Of a DNA stretch of 64,000 nucleotides, positions 47,019-56,142 are shown piece after piece. The stretch lies in the NCBI GenBank assembly GCA_945902075.1, contig CAMDMA010000010.1, positions 1 through 64,000 of the forward strand, given 5' to 3'. The notes under the pieces are model-generated. The model had not been told where the DNA came from. It did not search any database and was given only the letters and a program-made list of their open reading frames with translations. Position 1 is the first letter of the stretch. Each line of letters opens with the position of its first letter. The stretch is from Candidatus Kuenenia stuttgartensis. GTDB taxonomy: Bacteria > Planctomycetota > Phycisphaerae > Phycisphaerales > SM1A02. The position numbers and the translations under genes are program-made.

Positions 47019-48379
47019 CAGAGTTCCTCCACCGCTGCGAAGACGGGCGTGATGACATTGCCGCGATCATCGCGGCGCGGAACAAACCAGATACCACTGA
47101 TGAACGCGTTCGGACCGTTGGCACCGGTTCCCGTGGGGGAGTATCCGTTGACCGGAGAGCGCGGAAGCGAGGGGATCGCGCGCTGCAACTTGACCGGTCC
47201 TTGCGCAATATTGTTGCGTCCGATGAGCACGCGGTGCGTCGAACCATGGTTGTCGACCCACCAACTCGCTGGTGCCTGCCAGTCGTCCCAAACTTGCTCG
47301 GGAGAACCAAAGCTGGCTGCCGCATTGATGCCAGTTCCAGGAATCTCATCCGCCGTGGGCTGTGCGGAGTAACCCTGTGCAGTGGAATTGGCCGTGTTGG
47401 TGCGGTTCGGCCACGAAGTTGCAAGCGTGCCGGTCCCAAAGTTTGGCGCGAGATAGAGCGCAGGAATGGGCGGCGTGGTGTTCGAGCCATCAAACGCACC
47501 ACCGGGCGCGCCACTCCCGGTATTGGTGGTATTGGCACGCACGGTGTAGGGACGATTCTCGCCACCCGGCGCGGTCACGCGGTAGATAAACACAGCAACC
47601 TGAACTTTGCCGCCATTGCGGCGGAACATGCAATCCCAGTAGTAACTTGAGTTCGGCGCGACCTGCTGGGTGGCGCCATACTTCGGCAGGCCCTGCGGGT
47701 ATGAACGCTCGGCCTGCGTAAAGGTGATCGCAGGCTCTTGCAACTGTTGCAGCAACGGGTCGCTCGGTCGGTCGGCCGATGCGAGCGTAAAGAGCGGATA
47801 CTTGCGTGGGTTGTAAGGAATCCCGAAGAGTGTCAGCGACTCCGGATTCGTGGCAAACTCGAGGCCATCGGCGATCTCCGTTGCCTTTGGACCGGCAGGC
47901 GCGGGGGCAATGCCCCGTGCTTGACGCGTGAAGCCTGCACTGAAGATGTCGATCGTTCCGGCATTGGATGCGTCGGCCGCGGTACCGAAGAGAAAGCCCG
48001 GACGCATCCAACCCCAGTCGCCACTGACCTGCCCGATGTCAGAGCCTCCGACCGGACGAATCGTGCCAGCGACGCCGGGATTCTGGTACTGCGTGGGAAG
48101 TCCGAAGTCGTTGAAGCCTCCAAAGTCCGATGGCGACAGCTTCGAACGAATGGTGGCAAAGGCGTTCTTCGCCACAAGCGGCCCGATGATGTCGTCGGTT
48201 GCTTGACGCTGAAGAACGATGCCGGCCGGAAACAGCGCGGCGATCGAAATGACACCGACACCAAGAATGAAGACGGCGAGCAGCATCTCAACCAGCGAGA
48301 ATCCGCGAGCCGAGAATCCGCGAGCCGAGAATCCGCGAGCCGAGAATCCGCGAGCCTTGCGTGACGCGACTTCGTGCAT
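47018..48379 (-). CDS. gspI: GspI/PilV-like pseudopilin with repeated leader
   Basis: A 453-aa prepilin-type protein. The mature start FSLVEMLLAVFILGVGVISIAALFPAG (G26|F27, Glu +5) is typical. Residues 9-28 are a repeat: ARGFS is encoded four times by 15-bp units, so G-F pairs occur at 11, 16, 21 and 26, and only the last is followed by the hydrophobic helix. The soluble domain is large for GspI (about 120 aa usually). Overlaps both neighbours by one base (TGATG), so translation is coupled. PilV-like minor pilin is an alternative. Confidence 0.72.
   Translation of the reverse strand: MHEVASRKARGFSARGFSARGFSARGFSLVEMLLAVFILGVGVISIAALFPAGIVLQRQATDDIIGPLVAKNAFATIRSKLSPSDFGGFNDFGLPTQYQNPGVAGTIRPVGGSDIGQVSGDWGWMRPGFLFGTAADASNAGTIDIFSAGFTRQARGIAPAPAGPKATEIADGLEFATNPESLTLFGIPYNPRKYPLFTLASADRPSDPLLQQLQEPAITFTQAERSYPQGLPKYGATQQVAPNSSYYWDCMFRRNGGKVQVAVFIYRVTAPGGENRPYTVRANTTNTGSGAPGGAFDGSNTTPPIPALYLAPNFGTGTLATSWPNRTNTANSTAQGYSAQPTADEIPGTGINAAASFGSPEQVWDDWQAPASWWVDNHGSTHRVLIGRNNIAQGPVKLQRAIPSLPRSPVNGYSPTGTGANGPNAFISGIWFVPRRDDRGNVITPVFAAVEEL
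48297..48356. repeat. 15-bp in-frame tandem repeat, four copies
   Basis: Exact four-fold repeat of gagaatccgcgagcc, encoding ARGFS on the minus strand at the prepilin cleavage region of the GspI-like protein. Exactness suggests recent expansion. Confidence 0.97.
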
Positions 48380-49311
48380 CAGCGCACCTTCCTTTCGGGC
48401 AGTCCGCTGAAGCGGTTGAAGGTAATTCGGTCGCCGAACTGCGCGATGTAGCCGTTCGGACCGGTGAGCTCCGTCATCATGTTGGCAAGGGTGTTCCAGT
48501 TCAGTCCCTTGACCTCGCGCGCAGCCTTGTCGTCATAGACATTCAGGTATGGCACGAACATCAGATTGCACTCATCGCGAAACTCATCCTGCAGCCAGTA
48601 CAACTCGTAATTGTTCCCCGTCGCGCAGTTACCGTACGACACATCCTGCGCGTCCTCTGGTGGCGAAGCGAGTGATCCGTTCTTGTTCCAGTCGACGTAG
48701 CACTTCATATCGCCGAGCGTTGAACGCGGTGGGCGCGACAGGAACTGGCCATCTGGACCAAAGAGCACCGCAATGACACGGTTGCATTCCGGCGTTTCTT
48801 TGCAGTTCACCAACTGAGGAAGCTCCGCTTGCGTGGCGTAACTCGCCTCGGTAATCGGCGAGCTTGCAATCGGCGGCGGGTCGTACATCGGACCGGCAAC
48901 CTTGATGCCCTCAGGAAGTTGGATCGCGGGAACCTTATCGTTCACGAGCCAACGCTCCGCCATACTCAAGAGCGGGCTGTCATCGTCACCGAAGGTCACG
49001 CGCTCACCGGTCGAGCGGACAATCGTCATCTCGACGCGTTGCGGCAGATACGCTTTGCTGGCATCCCACACGGGCCGAAAGACAATCGCCGTGGGTGTCG
49101 CGTCGCGGATTGCAGCAGCGCGCGCAATGCCGAGCGCGTTGGTGACGGCGTTGGTTCCGGCAGCGAGTCGTGAGCCAGAGGTGAGCCGACGCGCGCCGAG
49201 CGTCGTCAGCAGCGCAAGTACGCCGATGACACCGATCACGACAAGCAGTTCAATGATGGTGAACGCGCGACGAGCGACCGACGAGGAAATGTCTGTGCGA
49301 TCCGCGTGCAT
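48379..49311 (-). CDS. gspH: GspH-like pseudopilin
   Basis: A 310-aa prepilin-type protein with cleavage after Ala16 (RRA|FTIIELLVVIGVIGVLALLTTLGARRL), Glu at +5. Ala at -1 instead of Gly is unusual but tolerated by some prepilin peptidases. The helix and the ARAAAIRDATPTAIVF stretch after it fit GspH/FimT. Soluble part is about 250 aa. GTG 49323 overlaps the upstream stop, but ATG 49311 has GAGGT at the right distance and is preferred. Confidence 0.75.
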   Translation of the reverse strand: MHADRTDISSSVARRAFTIIELLVVIGVIGVLALLTTLGARRLTSGSRLAAGTNAVTNALGIARAAAIRDATPTAIVFRPVWDASKAYLPQRVEMTIVRSTGERVTFGDDDSPLLSMAERWLVNDKVPAIQLPEGIKVAGPMYDPPPIASSPITEASYATQAELPQLVNCKETPECNRVIAVLFGPDGQFLSRPPRSTLGDMKCYVDWNKNGSLASPPEDAQDVSYGNCATGNNYELYWLQDEFRDECNLMFVPYLNVYDDKAAREVKGLNWNTLANMMTELTGPNGYIAQFGDRITFNRFSGLPERKVR

Positions 49312-49319
49312 GGGAGACC

Positions 49320-50300
49320 TCACGGTTCGTAGCTATAGAGGTTGTCGGTGCTCGGGACGTAGGTCGAGCCACTTTGGATCGTGAAGCGCGAATCGTTGCC
49401 GGCAGAAACCCAAAGAATCTTTCGGCTCTTACACGACACTCCGAGGCCGCCGTTCTGTGCGGTCGCGGTCTCACTGTCGCACTTGATGGTGCCGTCGGCG
49501 TCGATGTTGTTGACCGGATCGTTGTAGCCGTTCGAGTTGGCCTCGCGACCCGGAAACACCGCGATGATCGGCGTATCCCACGAGTCGACGCAGTGCCGAA
49601 CGGTGGTAAATCCGGCGCTCGTACCCGCAGGCTTCACGCCGCGAAAGATCGAGTCCGGAAGCTTCTGCATCAGCGCACCCGAACTCGGCGACTGGGTGAG
49701 CGCCCAAATCAGATGGGTGGTGCGCTTGAAGGGCGTGGTGGAATACGCTGGAAGGCCCGCTGCGATCAATGCGCTGTACGGAGTACCCAGCGCGGACCAT
49801 GCCGCGACGCCGGAACCAATCGGTGGCACGGTCGGTGCAGAAACCACGTCGTACCGCAACGCGTTGGCTGCAAGTGGAGCGTTATCCATCGGCGAACCAC
49901 CGTTGGCGGTGCTCTGGTAACTCACGCGCCGATCCATCGACCGCTCGTACTCCTCGGTCGCCGCGTTCAAGACCTCAAGCGTGTTCCGCGTAGTGCGCTC
50001 TTCACTCGCGCGAATGACGCTTGAACTCACGGCGAGCACAAGGCTCGCAAGCAGCACGATGATGCCAATCACGACAAGCATCTCAAGCAGCGTGAACCCG
50101 CGCTTGCGCTCCTTCACGCTGCGCTTCGGTTTGACGGGCGCAGGAGCGGAGCCCTCAGCAGCGGGCTCCGCTGGCTTTGTTGGCACGCTCTGCTTGGGAA
50201 AGCCGCCGATCGGCGCAGCAAATCCGCGGGCCTGACGACCGAAGTGGCCACCCTGCCCCTTGCCGCCGCCGCCAGAACGATCGCTTGTGGGTCGATGCAT
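49320..50300 (-). CDS. Prepilin-type (GspG-like) protein with a 68-residue leader
   Basis: A 326-aa protein with cleavage site KRG68|F69 and Glu at +5 (FTLLEMLVVIGIIVLLASLVL). The leader before it is very long and rich in Gly, Pro and Lys (GGGGKGQGG, PVKPKRSVKERKR), against 6-20 residues usually, so the N-terminus must be held in the cytoplasm before processing. GGAAAG precedes ATG 50300. The stop overlaps the next gene's alternative GTG. Soluble domain contains DADGTIKCD-like and WDTPIIAVFPG segments; closest type is major pseudopilin GspG but classification is loose. Confidence 0.68.
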   Translation of the reverse strand: MHRPTSDRSGGGGKGQGGHFGRQARGFAAPIGGFPKQSVPTKPAEPAAEGSAPAPVKPKRSVKERKRGFTLLEMLVVIGIIVLLASLVLAVSSSVIRASEERTTRNTLEVLNAATEEYERSMDRRVSYQSTANGGSPMDNAPLAANALRYDVVSAPTVPPIGSGVAAWSALGTPYSALIAAGLPAYSTTPFKRTTHLIWALTQSPSSGALMQKLPDSIFRGVKPAGTSAGFTTVRHCVDSWDTPIIAVFPGREANSNGYNDPVNNIDADGTIKCDSETATAQNGGLGVSCKSRKILWVSAGNDSRFTIQSGSTYVPSTDNLYSYEP

Positions 50301-50303
50301 GGT

Positions 50304-51383
50304 TTACTTTCCAGTCTCGACAATGTTGTCTTTGTTGAATTCCGCGAGGTCGCGGCGAACCGAGCGATCGAAGGTGCGGTCTGCACCCTTCGAGAGCAGC
50401 GCGAACGAAGCACCCTTGAGTCCGGGGCTCGATGTGTCATCACCATTGGCATCCGCGGCTCCAACAGCGGTTTCCTTGGTATTCACGTCCCAACTTCGAA
50501 GCACATAGATGTCACCAAGGTTAAAGAAACCATCGCCGCCATCTGGAAGTTCGCTGCGGAGGTCACTTCCAGAGTACGGAGCGCGGTAATAGGCGATCGG
50601 CGAACCCCAGTAGTCGAGGATGCACTTTGGGAGTGCACCGAAGTTGGTGGCACCCTGATCGGCCGTCACGATGATTGGGTTGCCCTGCGCGTCGAGGCCG
50701 GAGATGCCCCCGATCATGCGCTCGTCCATCTGATCGATGTAAGGGCCATAGACCCGGCCTTCGATCGCAACAGTGTTCCACGCAGGCGCACCGACCGGCG
50801 GTGGCGCAGCGTCTCGGTTTGGATTCCGCGCCGCGTAGTAACCAAGGAGGTTCGCAAACGCCGGCTGAGGCGCATCGATCGCGCCCCAACAACCATCTGA
50901 GCCGGGGCTGCGAATTCCAAACGGCGGCGACTCCTTCGTGCCGACGCCTGCAGGCCCGCCGGCAACCACGCCGTATCCGTCTGCACTGCGATCTCCGTAC
51001 CCAAGCAGAAACTCGGCCAGTGTGGTGTACGACAGCCAGTTCTGTTGCTTGGCGAAGGTGTCACCACCGGTGACCTGGCCGATTGCGGTGACATCGCGGA
51101 GAAACCCGGACGATCCCGCGGCCGCGCCACTTCGCTTCATGAGCACCGGTGGCAGGTAGCCAAAGTCGGTCTGAAATTGCGAAAGGCCTGACGAGATCGT
51201 GTTCATCAGAAACTGCGTCTTGACGCGATGTGCGCGTCGGGTTGCAGCGCTGATCGCGGCGAAGAGCGAGCCAATGAGAAGCACGATGATCGCAACGACG
51301 GTCAGCAACTCGGTGAGGGTAAATCCCCCCGCCGTGCGCGCGCGCCGGGATGCGATGGTGTGGATGGATATTGCATTTTGCAT
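50304..51383 (-). CDS. gspG: GspG-like pseudopilin
   Basis: A 359-aa prepilin-type protein: G20|F21, Glu at +5 (FTLTELLTVVAIIVLLIGSLFAAI). The late GGDGFFNLGDIYVLRSW, DYWGSPIAYYRAP and SFALLSKGADRTFD segments match the C-terminal domain of GspG (DPWG...YEL.S.GADG). Major pseudopilin by analogy. GGAG precedes ATG 51383. 16 bp after gspF, 3 bp before the next pseudopilin gene. Confidence 0.75.
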   Translation of the reverse strand: MQNAISIHTIASRRARTAGGFTLTELLTVVAIIVLLIGSLFAAISAATRRAHRVKTQFLMNTISSGLSQFQTDFGYLPPVLMKRSGAAAGSSGFLRDVTAIGQVTGGDTFAKQQNWLSYTTLAEFLLGYGDRSADGYGVVAGGPAGVGTKESPPFGIRSPGSDGCWGAIDAPQPAFANLLGYYAARNPNRDAAPPPVGAPAWNTVAIEGRVYGPYIDQMDERMIGGISGLDAQGNPIIVTADQGATNFGALPKCILDYWGSPIAYYRAPYSGSDLRSELPDGGDGFFNLGDIYVLRSWDVNTKETAVGAADANGDDTSSPGLKGASFALLSKGADRTFDRSVRRDLAEFNKDNIVETGK

Positions 51384-51399
51384 GGAGTGTTGCTCCGCG

Positions 51400-52695
51400 C
51401 TACTTCTTCGTCGTGTTGGAAACCGACTCGATCATGCTGACCAGCGGAAGGAAGAGCGCAAGGACGATCATGAGCACGATGCCACCGAGGACAACGACCA
51501 TGAAGGGTTCAAGGAGCGAAAGGAGACTCGCAACGGCAACATCGACTTCCTCGTCGTAGTTGTCGGCGATCTTCATGAGCATCACGTCGAGGTCGCCGGT
51601 CTCTTCGCCGACGTCGATCATGTTGACGACGATTGCATCGCAAACCTTCGACTCACGCAGCGGAACTGCGAAAGTCTCGCCCTCGCGAATGGAGTCATGC
51701 ACTTTGGAGAGTGCTTTTTCAAAGACGTAATTGCCCGAAGTGTCTCGGGTGATGAGAATCGCCTCAAGGATCGGAACACCTGCACTGATGAGCGTGCCGA
51801 GGGTACGCGTGAATCGCGCGATTGCCGTCTTTCTCAGCATGGTTCCGAGGACCGGAATCTTCAGCACGATGATGTCCGTGACCGCACGGCCAGGGTTTGT
51901 TTTTCGGATGAGCTTAAAGAACAGGAATAAGAGCACCGGCGAGCAGAGAATCCAAATGACGCCCGGCACCACTTGATCTTTCGATGATGTTCCTGCGACC
52001 CACTTTGAAACGTCGATCATGAAGATTGTGAGCTTCGGGAGCTCAACATCGAAGTCCTCAAAGATCTCCTGGAACTTCGGGATGACGAAGTACATGATGC
52101 CGGTGACGATGAGGACGGCAATGAAGATGACGACCGCGGGATAGATCAGGGCACCGATGATGCGGCGCTTCAAACGCTGACCCTTCTCCATAAAGTCGGC
52201 AAGGCGTTGAAGGATGACGTCAAGCACGCCGCCGACCTCACCTGCGGCGACCATCTTGGTGTAGAGGCGATCGAAGGCTTTCGGGAACTTCGCCATTGCC
52301 TCCGACAAACTCGTACCGGAACTCACCTCTTCCGCGACGCCTTCAAGCACAGTCTTTAGTGTGCTGGGCTTTTGCTGACTTTCGAGAATCTGGATCGAGC
52401 GGAGAAGCGGCAAACCTGCGTCCTGCAGCGTGGAAAGCTGGCGCGTGAACAGCGTCAGCTTCTTTGTGCTCACGCCACCAAAGCTGATGTTGAGCCCCTT
52501 CTTCTTCTTCTTCGCATCTCGGATCTTTTTGACCGCACCGCCACCGGAGCCAGAAATCTTCTGCTCCTTCACGCCGCTGGGAAAGAGGCCCTGGGCACGA
52601 ACCTTCTTGATTGCCTCGTCGGCACTCGCAGCCTCGACGGTGCCTGGAGAGGATTTTCCAGCGTTGTTTACGGCCTCGTATGCATAGGTCGGCAT
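51400..52695 (-). CDS. gspF: Type IV pilus / type II secretion inner-membrane platform protein (GspF/PilC)
   Basis: A 431-aa protein with the GspF layout: N-terminal YAYEAVNNAGKSSPGTVEAASADEAI, a charged KKIRDAKKKKKGL stretch, then two T2SSF domains (residues about 80-205 and 285-420) beginning with LFTRQLSTLQDAGLPL and FTRTLGTLISAGVPILEAI, and three transmembrane helices. It organises the ATPase and pseudopilus at the inner membrane. TGGAG precedes ATG 52695. 153 bp separate it from the upstream ATPase gene; short imperfect copies of gatgactcg occur there. Confidence 0.92.
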   Translation of the reverse strand: MPTYAYEAVNNAGKSSPGTVEAASADEAIKKVRAQGLFPSGVKEQKISGSGGGAVKKIRDAKKKKKGLNISFGGVSTKKLTLFTRQLSTLQDAGLPLLRSIQILESQQKPSTLKTVLEGVAEEVSSGTSLSEAMAKFPKAFDRLYTKMVAAGEVGGVLDVILQRLADFMEKGQRLKRRIIGALIYPAVVIFIAVLIVTGIMYFVIPKFQEIFEDFDVELPKLTIFMIDVSKWVAGTSSKDQVVPGVIWILCSPVLLFLFFKLIRKTNPGRAVTDIIVLKIPVLGTMLRKTAIARFTRTLGTLISAGVPILEAILITRDTSGNYVFEKALSKVHDSIREGETFAVPLRESKVCDAIVVNMIDVGEETGDLDVMLMKIADNYDEEVDVAVASLLSLLEPFMVVVLGGIVLMIVLALFLPLVSMIESVSNTTKK

Positions 52696-52848
52696 TGGGT
52701 GGCTCCAAATACTTCGATGACTGTTGGATGACTCGGAGATGACTCGTGAAGGAGTCGTTGTGGAGTCGGCTGACTGGCGTGAATTGCGCGTTCGCTGACG
52801 AGGGTGAGGGGTTCGTATCGTGCGTGCTGGTCCGCCGAACGTCGCGGC

Positions 52849-54693
52849 TTACTCTTCCGTAATTGTTTCGCGGACGACCTCATCGATGGTTGTCTGGCCA
52901 TCAAAGATGGCATCGAGGCCGGCCTCGCGAAGCGTGCGCATGCCGCGCTTCTTTGCCTCTTGGCGGAGAATGTTGGTTGAAACCTGCTTCATCACGAGTT
53001 CGCGGAGATCATCGTCCATTGCGAGAATCTCGAAGATGCCCTTGCGGCCGCGGTAGCCGGATCCGCGGCATTTGATGCAGGTTTTCCCATTCTTCTTCCC
53101 GGAACCGCGCGCGAACTGCTTTCCTTCGACATCGCGTGGACGGAGTGCGAGCTCCATCAACATCTCTTCTGTTGGCGTGAAGAACTCCTTGCAATCGATG
53201 CACACGCGACGGACGAGACGCTGCGCCACGATGGCTTCGATGGTCGCTGTCAAAAGGAAGGTTTCGACGCCGAGATCGACGAGACGCAAGATTGTGCTCG
53301 GTGCGTCATTGGTGTGCAGGGTTGTGAGCACCAAGTGGCCGGTGAGCGACGCTTGGATGGCAATCTGCGCAGTTTCGAGGTCGCGGATTTCGCCGACGAG
53401 AATGATGTCAGGATCCTGGCGCAGAAAGCTGCGGAGCAACTTCGCGAATGTCAACTCCTGGTCGGTGTTGACTTGGCACTGGATCAATCCTTGGACGTCG
53501 TATTCGACGGGATCTTCTGCGGTGAGGATCTTGACATCGATTGTGTTGAGCTCGTTGAGCGCGGCGTACAGCGTCGTCGTCTTGCCGGAGCCGGTCGGAC
53601 CAGTGACGACGACAATGCCGTTGGGCTTGTTGATCAGCGCGCGCATCTTCTCGAGTTCGAGCGGCTCTAGTCCGACCTTGTCGAGCGAGAGTTGCACGTT
53701 TGAACGGTCGAGGATTCGGAGCACCACCGACTCACCAAACATCGTTGGAAGTACCGCGACGCGAAGATCGATCGGCCCCGATGGCAATTGGAACTCGATG
53801 CGTCCGTCCTGCGGAAGTCGGCGCTCAGCGATGTCGAGTTTCGACATAACCTTGACGCGCGATACCAGCGCGGTCGCAAGCGACTTCGCCGGCGAGTGCA
53901 TCTCGTAGAGCACGCCGTCGATGCGGTACCGAATCTTGAATTCGTCCTCAAACGGTTCCATGTGAACGTCGCTGGCCTTGTCCTCGATGGCAACGAGCAG
54001 CAATTTCTGCACGAGTTGGACAACGGCGTTGTCGTTGGCCGCCTCGGCGAGCGCGCCCACATCGTCGTCGAGCGACGCTCCGCGCCCTGCGAGTCGGTCG
54101 CTCGAAAACGTGCCGTCCTGGTCCACAGAGAACTTCGATCGATCTTGGGACACATCAATCGAAGATCGTGTACTCGCAGAGTCGGGGTAATACTCGGCAA
54201 GAAGTTGATCAATTTGTGCCTCAGCCGCGAGCACAACGACAACTTTCTTCATCGAAAGCATCGTCCGGAGATTGTCCTCCGCCGCGACATTTTCGGAGGT
54301 CTTCACCGCGATGGTGATGCTCTTCGAAGACCCGTCGTACGCGAGCGGAAAGTACTGGAAAGTCTTAACCGAGCGGGCTGGGAACATCCGGATCATCTGC
54401 AGGTCCGGCGTAAAGGTCGTCAAGTCGACAGAGGCCATGCCCCGAATCGCTGCCAGCGACCGCTGAACCCCCGCTTCATCGATGTATCCCAACGCGATCA
54501 TAATCTGACCAAGTAACCTCCCCTTGTACTCCGGCGTCTGCTGCAACTTTGCAGCCTGCTCGACGAGCTCCTGGGTGATGCTGGGGAATCCGGGCAACTG
54601 ACCGGCCGCCGACAACTTTCGGAAGGCGCGTCCAATGCGGGAGCCCTTCAGGCTCTTGACGAGTTTTTCGATCTCTGGAGCGACGTTGGACAT
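52849..54693 (-). CDS. gspE: Type II secretion / type IV pilus assembly ATPase (GspE/PilB)
   Basis: A 614-aa hexameric assembly ATPase. N-terminal adapter (GRLLGQIMIALGYIDEAGVQ), then the core: ASDVHMEPFEDEFKIRYRIDGV, RLPQDGRIE, Walker A GPTGSGKTTT, the Asp box and Walker B EDPVEYDVQGLIQ...LRQDPDIILVGEIRD, His box LTGHLVLTTLHTNDAPST, and a zinc tetracysteine module (CIDC...CIKC). Powers pseudopilus or pilus extension. Ribosome binding site GGGAA before ATG 54693. 247 bp separate it from pilT upstream; that gap holds no gene that I can support, only a small GC-rich hairpin. Confidence 0.93.
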   Translation of the reverse strand: MSNVAPEIEKLVKSLKGSRIGRAFRKLSAAGQLPGFPSITQELVEQAAKLQQTPEYKGRLLGQIMIALGYIDEAGVQRSLAAIRGMASVDLTTFTPDLQMIRMFPARSVKTFQYFPLAYDGSSKSITIAVKTSENVAAEDNLRTMLSMKKVVVVLAAEAQIDQLLAEYYPDSASTRSSIDVSQDRSKFSVDQDGTFSSDRLAGRGASLDDDVGALAEAANDNAVVQLVQKLLLVAIEDKASDVHMEPFEDEFKIRYRIDGVLYEMHSPAKSLATALVSRVKVMSKLDIAERRLPQDGRIEFQLPSGPIDLRVAVLPTMFGESVVLRILDRSNVQLSLDKVGLEPLELEKMRALINKPNGIVVVTGPTGSGKTTTLYAALNELNTIDVKILTAEDPVEYDVQGLIQCQVNTDQELTFAKLLRSFLRQDPDIILVGEIRDLETAQIAIQASLTGHLVLTTLHTNDAPSTILRLVDLGVETFLLTATIEAIVAQRLVRRVCIDCKEFFTPTEEMLMELALRPRDVEGKQFARGSGKKNGKTCIKCRGSGYRGRKGIFEILAMDDDLRELVMKQVSTNILRQEAKKRGMRTLREAGLDAIFDGQTTIDEVVRETITEE

Positions 54694-54940
54694 CGAGAAT
54701 TTCCCGTCAAGCCGCGCGGGACCCAGTCGCCGTCGCTCCGCACCGTGCGGAAAGACGCATCGACCTCTGCGTGCTATACGGCACGCTGACCCCCTCGCAT
54801 CGCGGCTTCGCGAGGGATGACCTCAGGACACTTGGATTCATGCGTACAGACAACTCTGGCCAAACGCGGTTTGCGTCTGCGACGGCCACTTCGGGAAATT
54901 CGAGCGAACAACCTCGAGAGGCTCGCTCAAGGCCCCCATC

Positions 54941-56059
54941 TCAGCCGCCTCCCTCATGCTCAAGATCGAGTTCGGTGCGACCGATTGTGCCGCCGGAGCG
55001 ATGAATCTTGTCCTTCATCTCGCCAGCGCTTTTGCACTTGTCGATGACTTCCTCGGCACTGATCTTTCCATCGGCGTAGAGCTTCCAGAGGTGGTCGTCG
55101 AGCAACTGCATGCCGAACTTCTTGCCGGTCTGGATCGCGGAGTCGATGCGGAAGGTCTTGCTCTCGCGGATCAGGTTGGAGATTGCCGGCGTGACCACAA
55201 GGAACTCGTAGGCCGCAACGCGACCGGGCTTATCGGCGCGTGCGCAGAGCTGCTGCGAAAGCACGGCGATCAGAGATGTCGACAGCTGCACACGAACCTG
55301 CTCTTGTTGCGTGACCGGAAAGGCATCGATGATGCGGTTGATGGTGCTTGCGGCTCCGGAGGTGTGCAGGGTGCCGAACACAAGGTGGCCGGTTTCCGCC
55401 GCGCGGATCGCCGACTCGATGGTTTCGAGGTCGCGCATTTCGCCGACCAGAATGACGTCCGGGTCCGACCGCAGCACGCGGCGAAGTGCTTCGGAGAAGC
55501 TTGGTACGTCCTTACCAACCTCGCGCTGGTTGACCACGGACTTCTTGTGGTAGTGGTAATACTCGATCGGGTCTTCGATGGTCACAATGTGACGGTCGTA
55601 GAACTCGTTGATCCAGTTCACCATCGAGGCGAGGGTCGTCGACTTGCCCGATCCGGTCGGTCCGGTCACGAGGAACAAACCACGCGGACGCCGCGACAAC
55701 TCCTCGACGATCTTCGGCAAGCCGATCTGCTCGAAGGTGAGGAGCGTGTTGGGGATGAGTCGAAGCACCATGGAGATGTCGCCGCGCTGACGGAACACCG
55801 ATGCACGGAAACGAGCTGCCTCACCGAACGCGAAGCCGTAGTCCGTTCCACCGTGCTCTGCGAGTTCCTGCTGGTTCTTTTCTGGCGTAATCGACTTCAT
55901 CAGCGCCGTTGCGTCATCCGAATCGACCACCTTCGTCGCCAGGCTGCGAAGCTTGCCGTGGAGTCGAATCGTCGGCGGACGGCCAACAGAGATGTGAAGG
56001 TCGGAAGCGCCTTGCTTCACGATGGTGTCGAGGAGGCGGTCGATCTGCATTGCGGACAT
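54941..56059 (-). CDS. pilT: Type IV pilus retraction ATPase (PilT)
   Basis: A 372-aa twitching-motility ATPase: MQIDRLLDTIVKQGASDLHISVGRPP start, Walker A GPTGSGKSTT, EDPIEYYHYHKKSVVNQREVG, RRVLRSDPDVILVGEMRDLETIESAI, His box TGHLVFGTLHTSGAAST and the PilT-specific AISNLIRESKTFRIDSAIQTG near the C-terminus. No tetracysteine motif, as expected. It drives pilus disassembly, which indicates a true type IV pilus rather than only a type II secretion system. AGGAT precedes ATG 56059. Confidence 0.95.
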   Translation of the reverse strand: MSAMQIDRLLDTIVKQGASDLHISVGRPPTIRLHGKLRSLATKVVDSDDATALMKSITPEKNQQELAEHGGTDYGFAFGEAARFRASVFRQRGDISMVLRLIPNTLLTFEQIGLPKIVEELSRRPRGLFLVTGPTGSGKSTTLASMVNWINEFYDRHIVTIEDPIEYYHYHKKSVVNQREVGKDVPSFSEALRRVLRSDPDVILVGEMRDLETIESAIRAAETGHLVFGTLHTSGAASTINRIIDAFPVTQQEQVRVQLSTSLIAVLSQQLCARADKPGRVAAYEFLVVTPAISNLIRESKTFRIDSAIQTGKKFGMQLLDDHLWKLYADGKISAEEVIDKCKSAGEMKDKIHRSGGTIGRTELDLEHEGGG

Positions 56060-56142
56060 AAACGGAATCCTGAGGAGCGATAGTGCGATGGTCGAACAAA
56101 CTGGGTCGAAAACTTGGCGGAACGCGCCACCAACGGCGCGAT

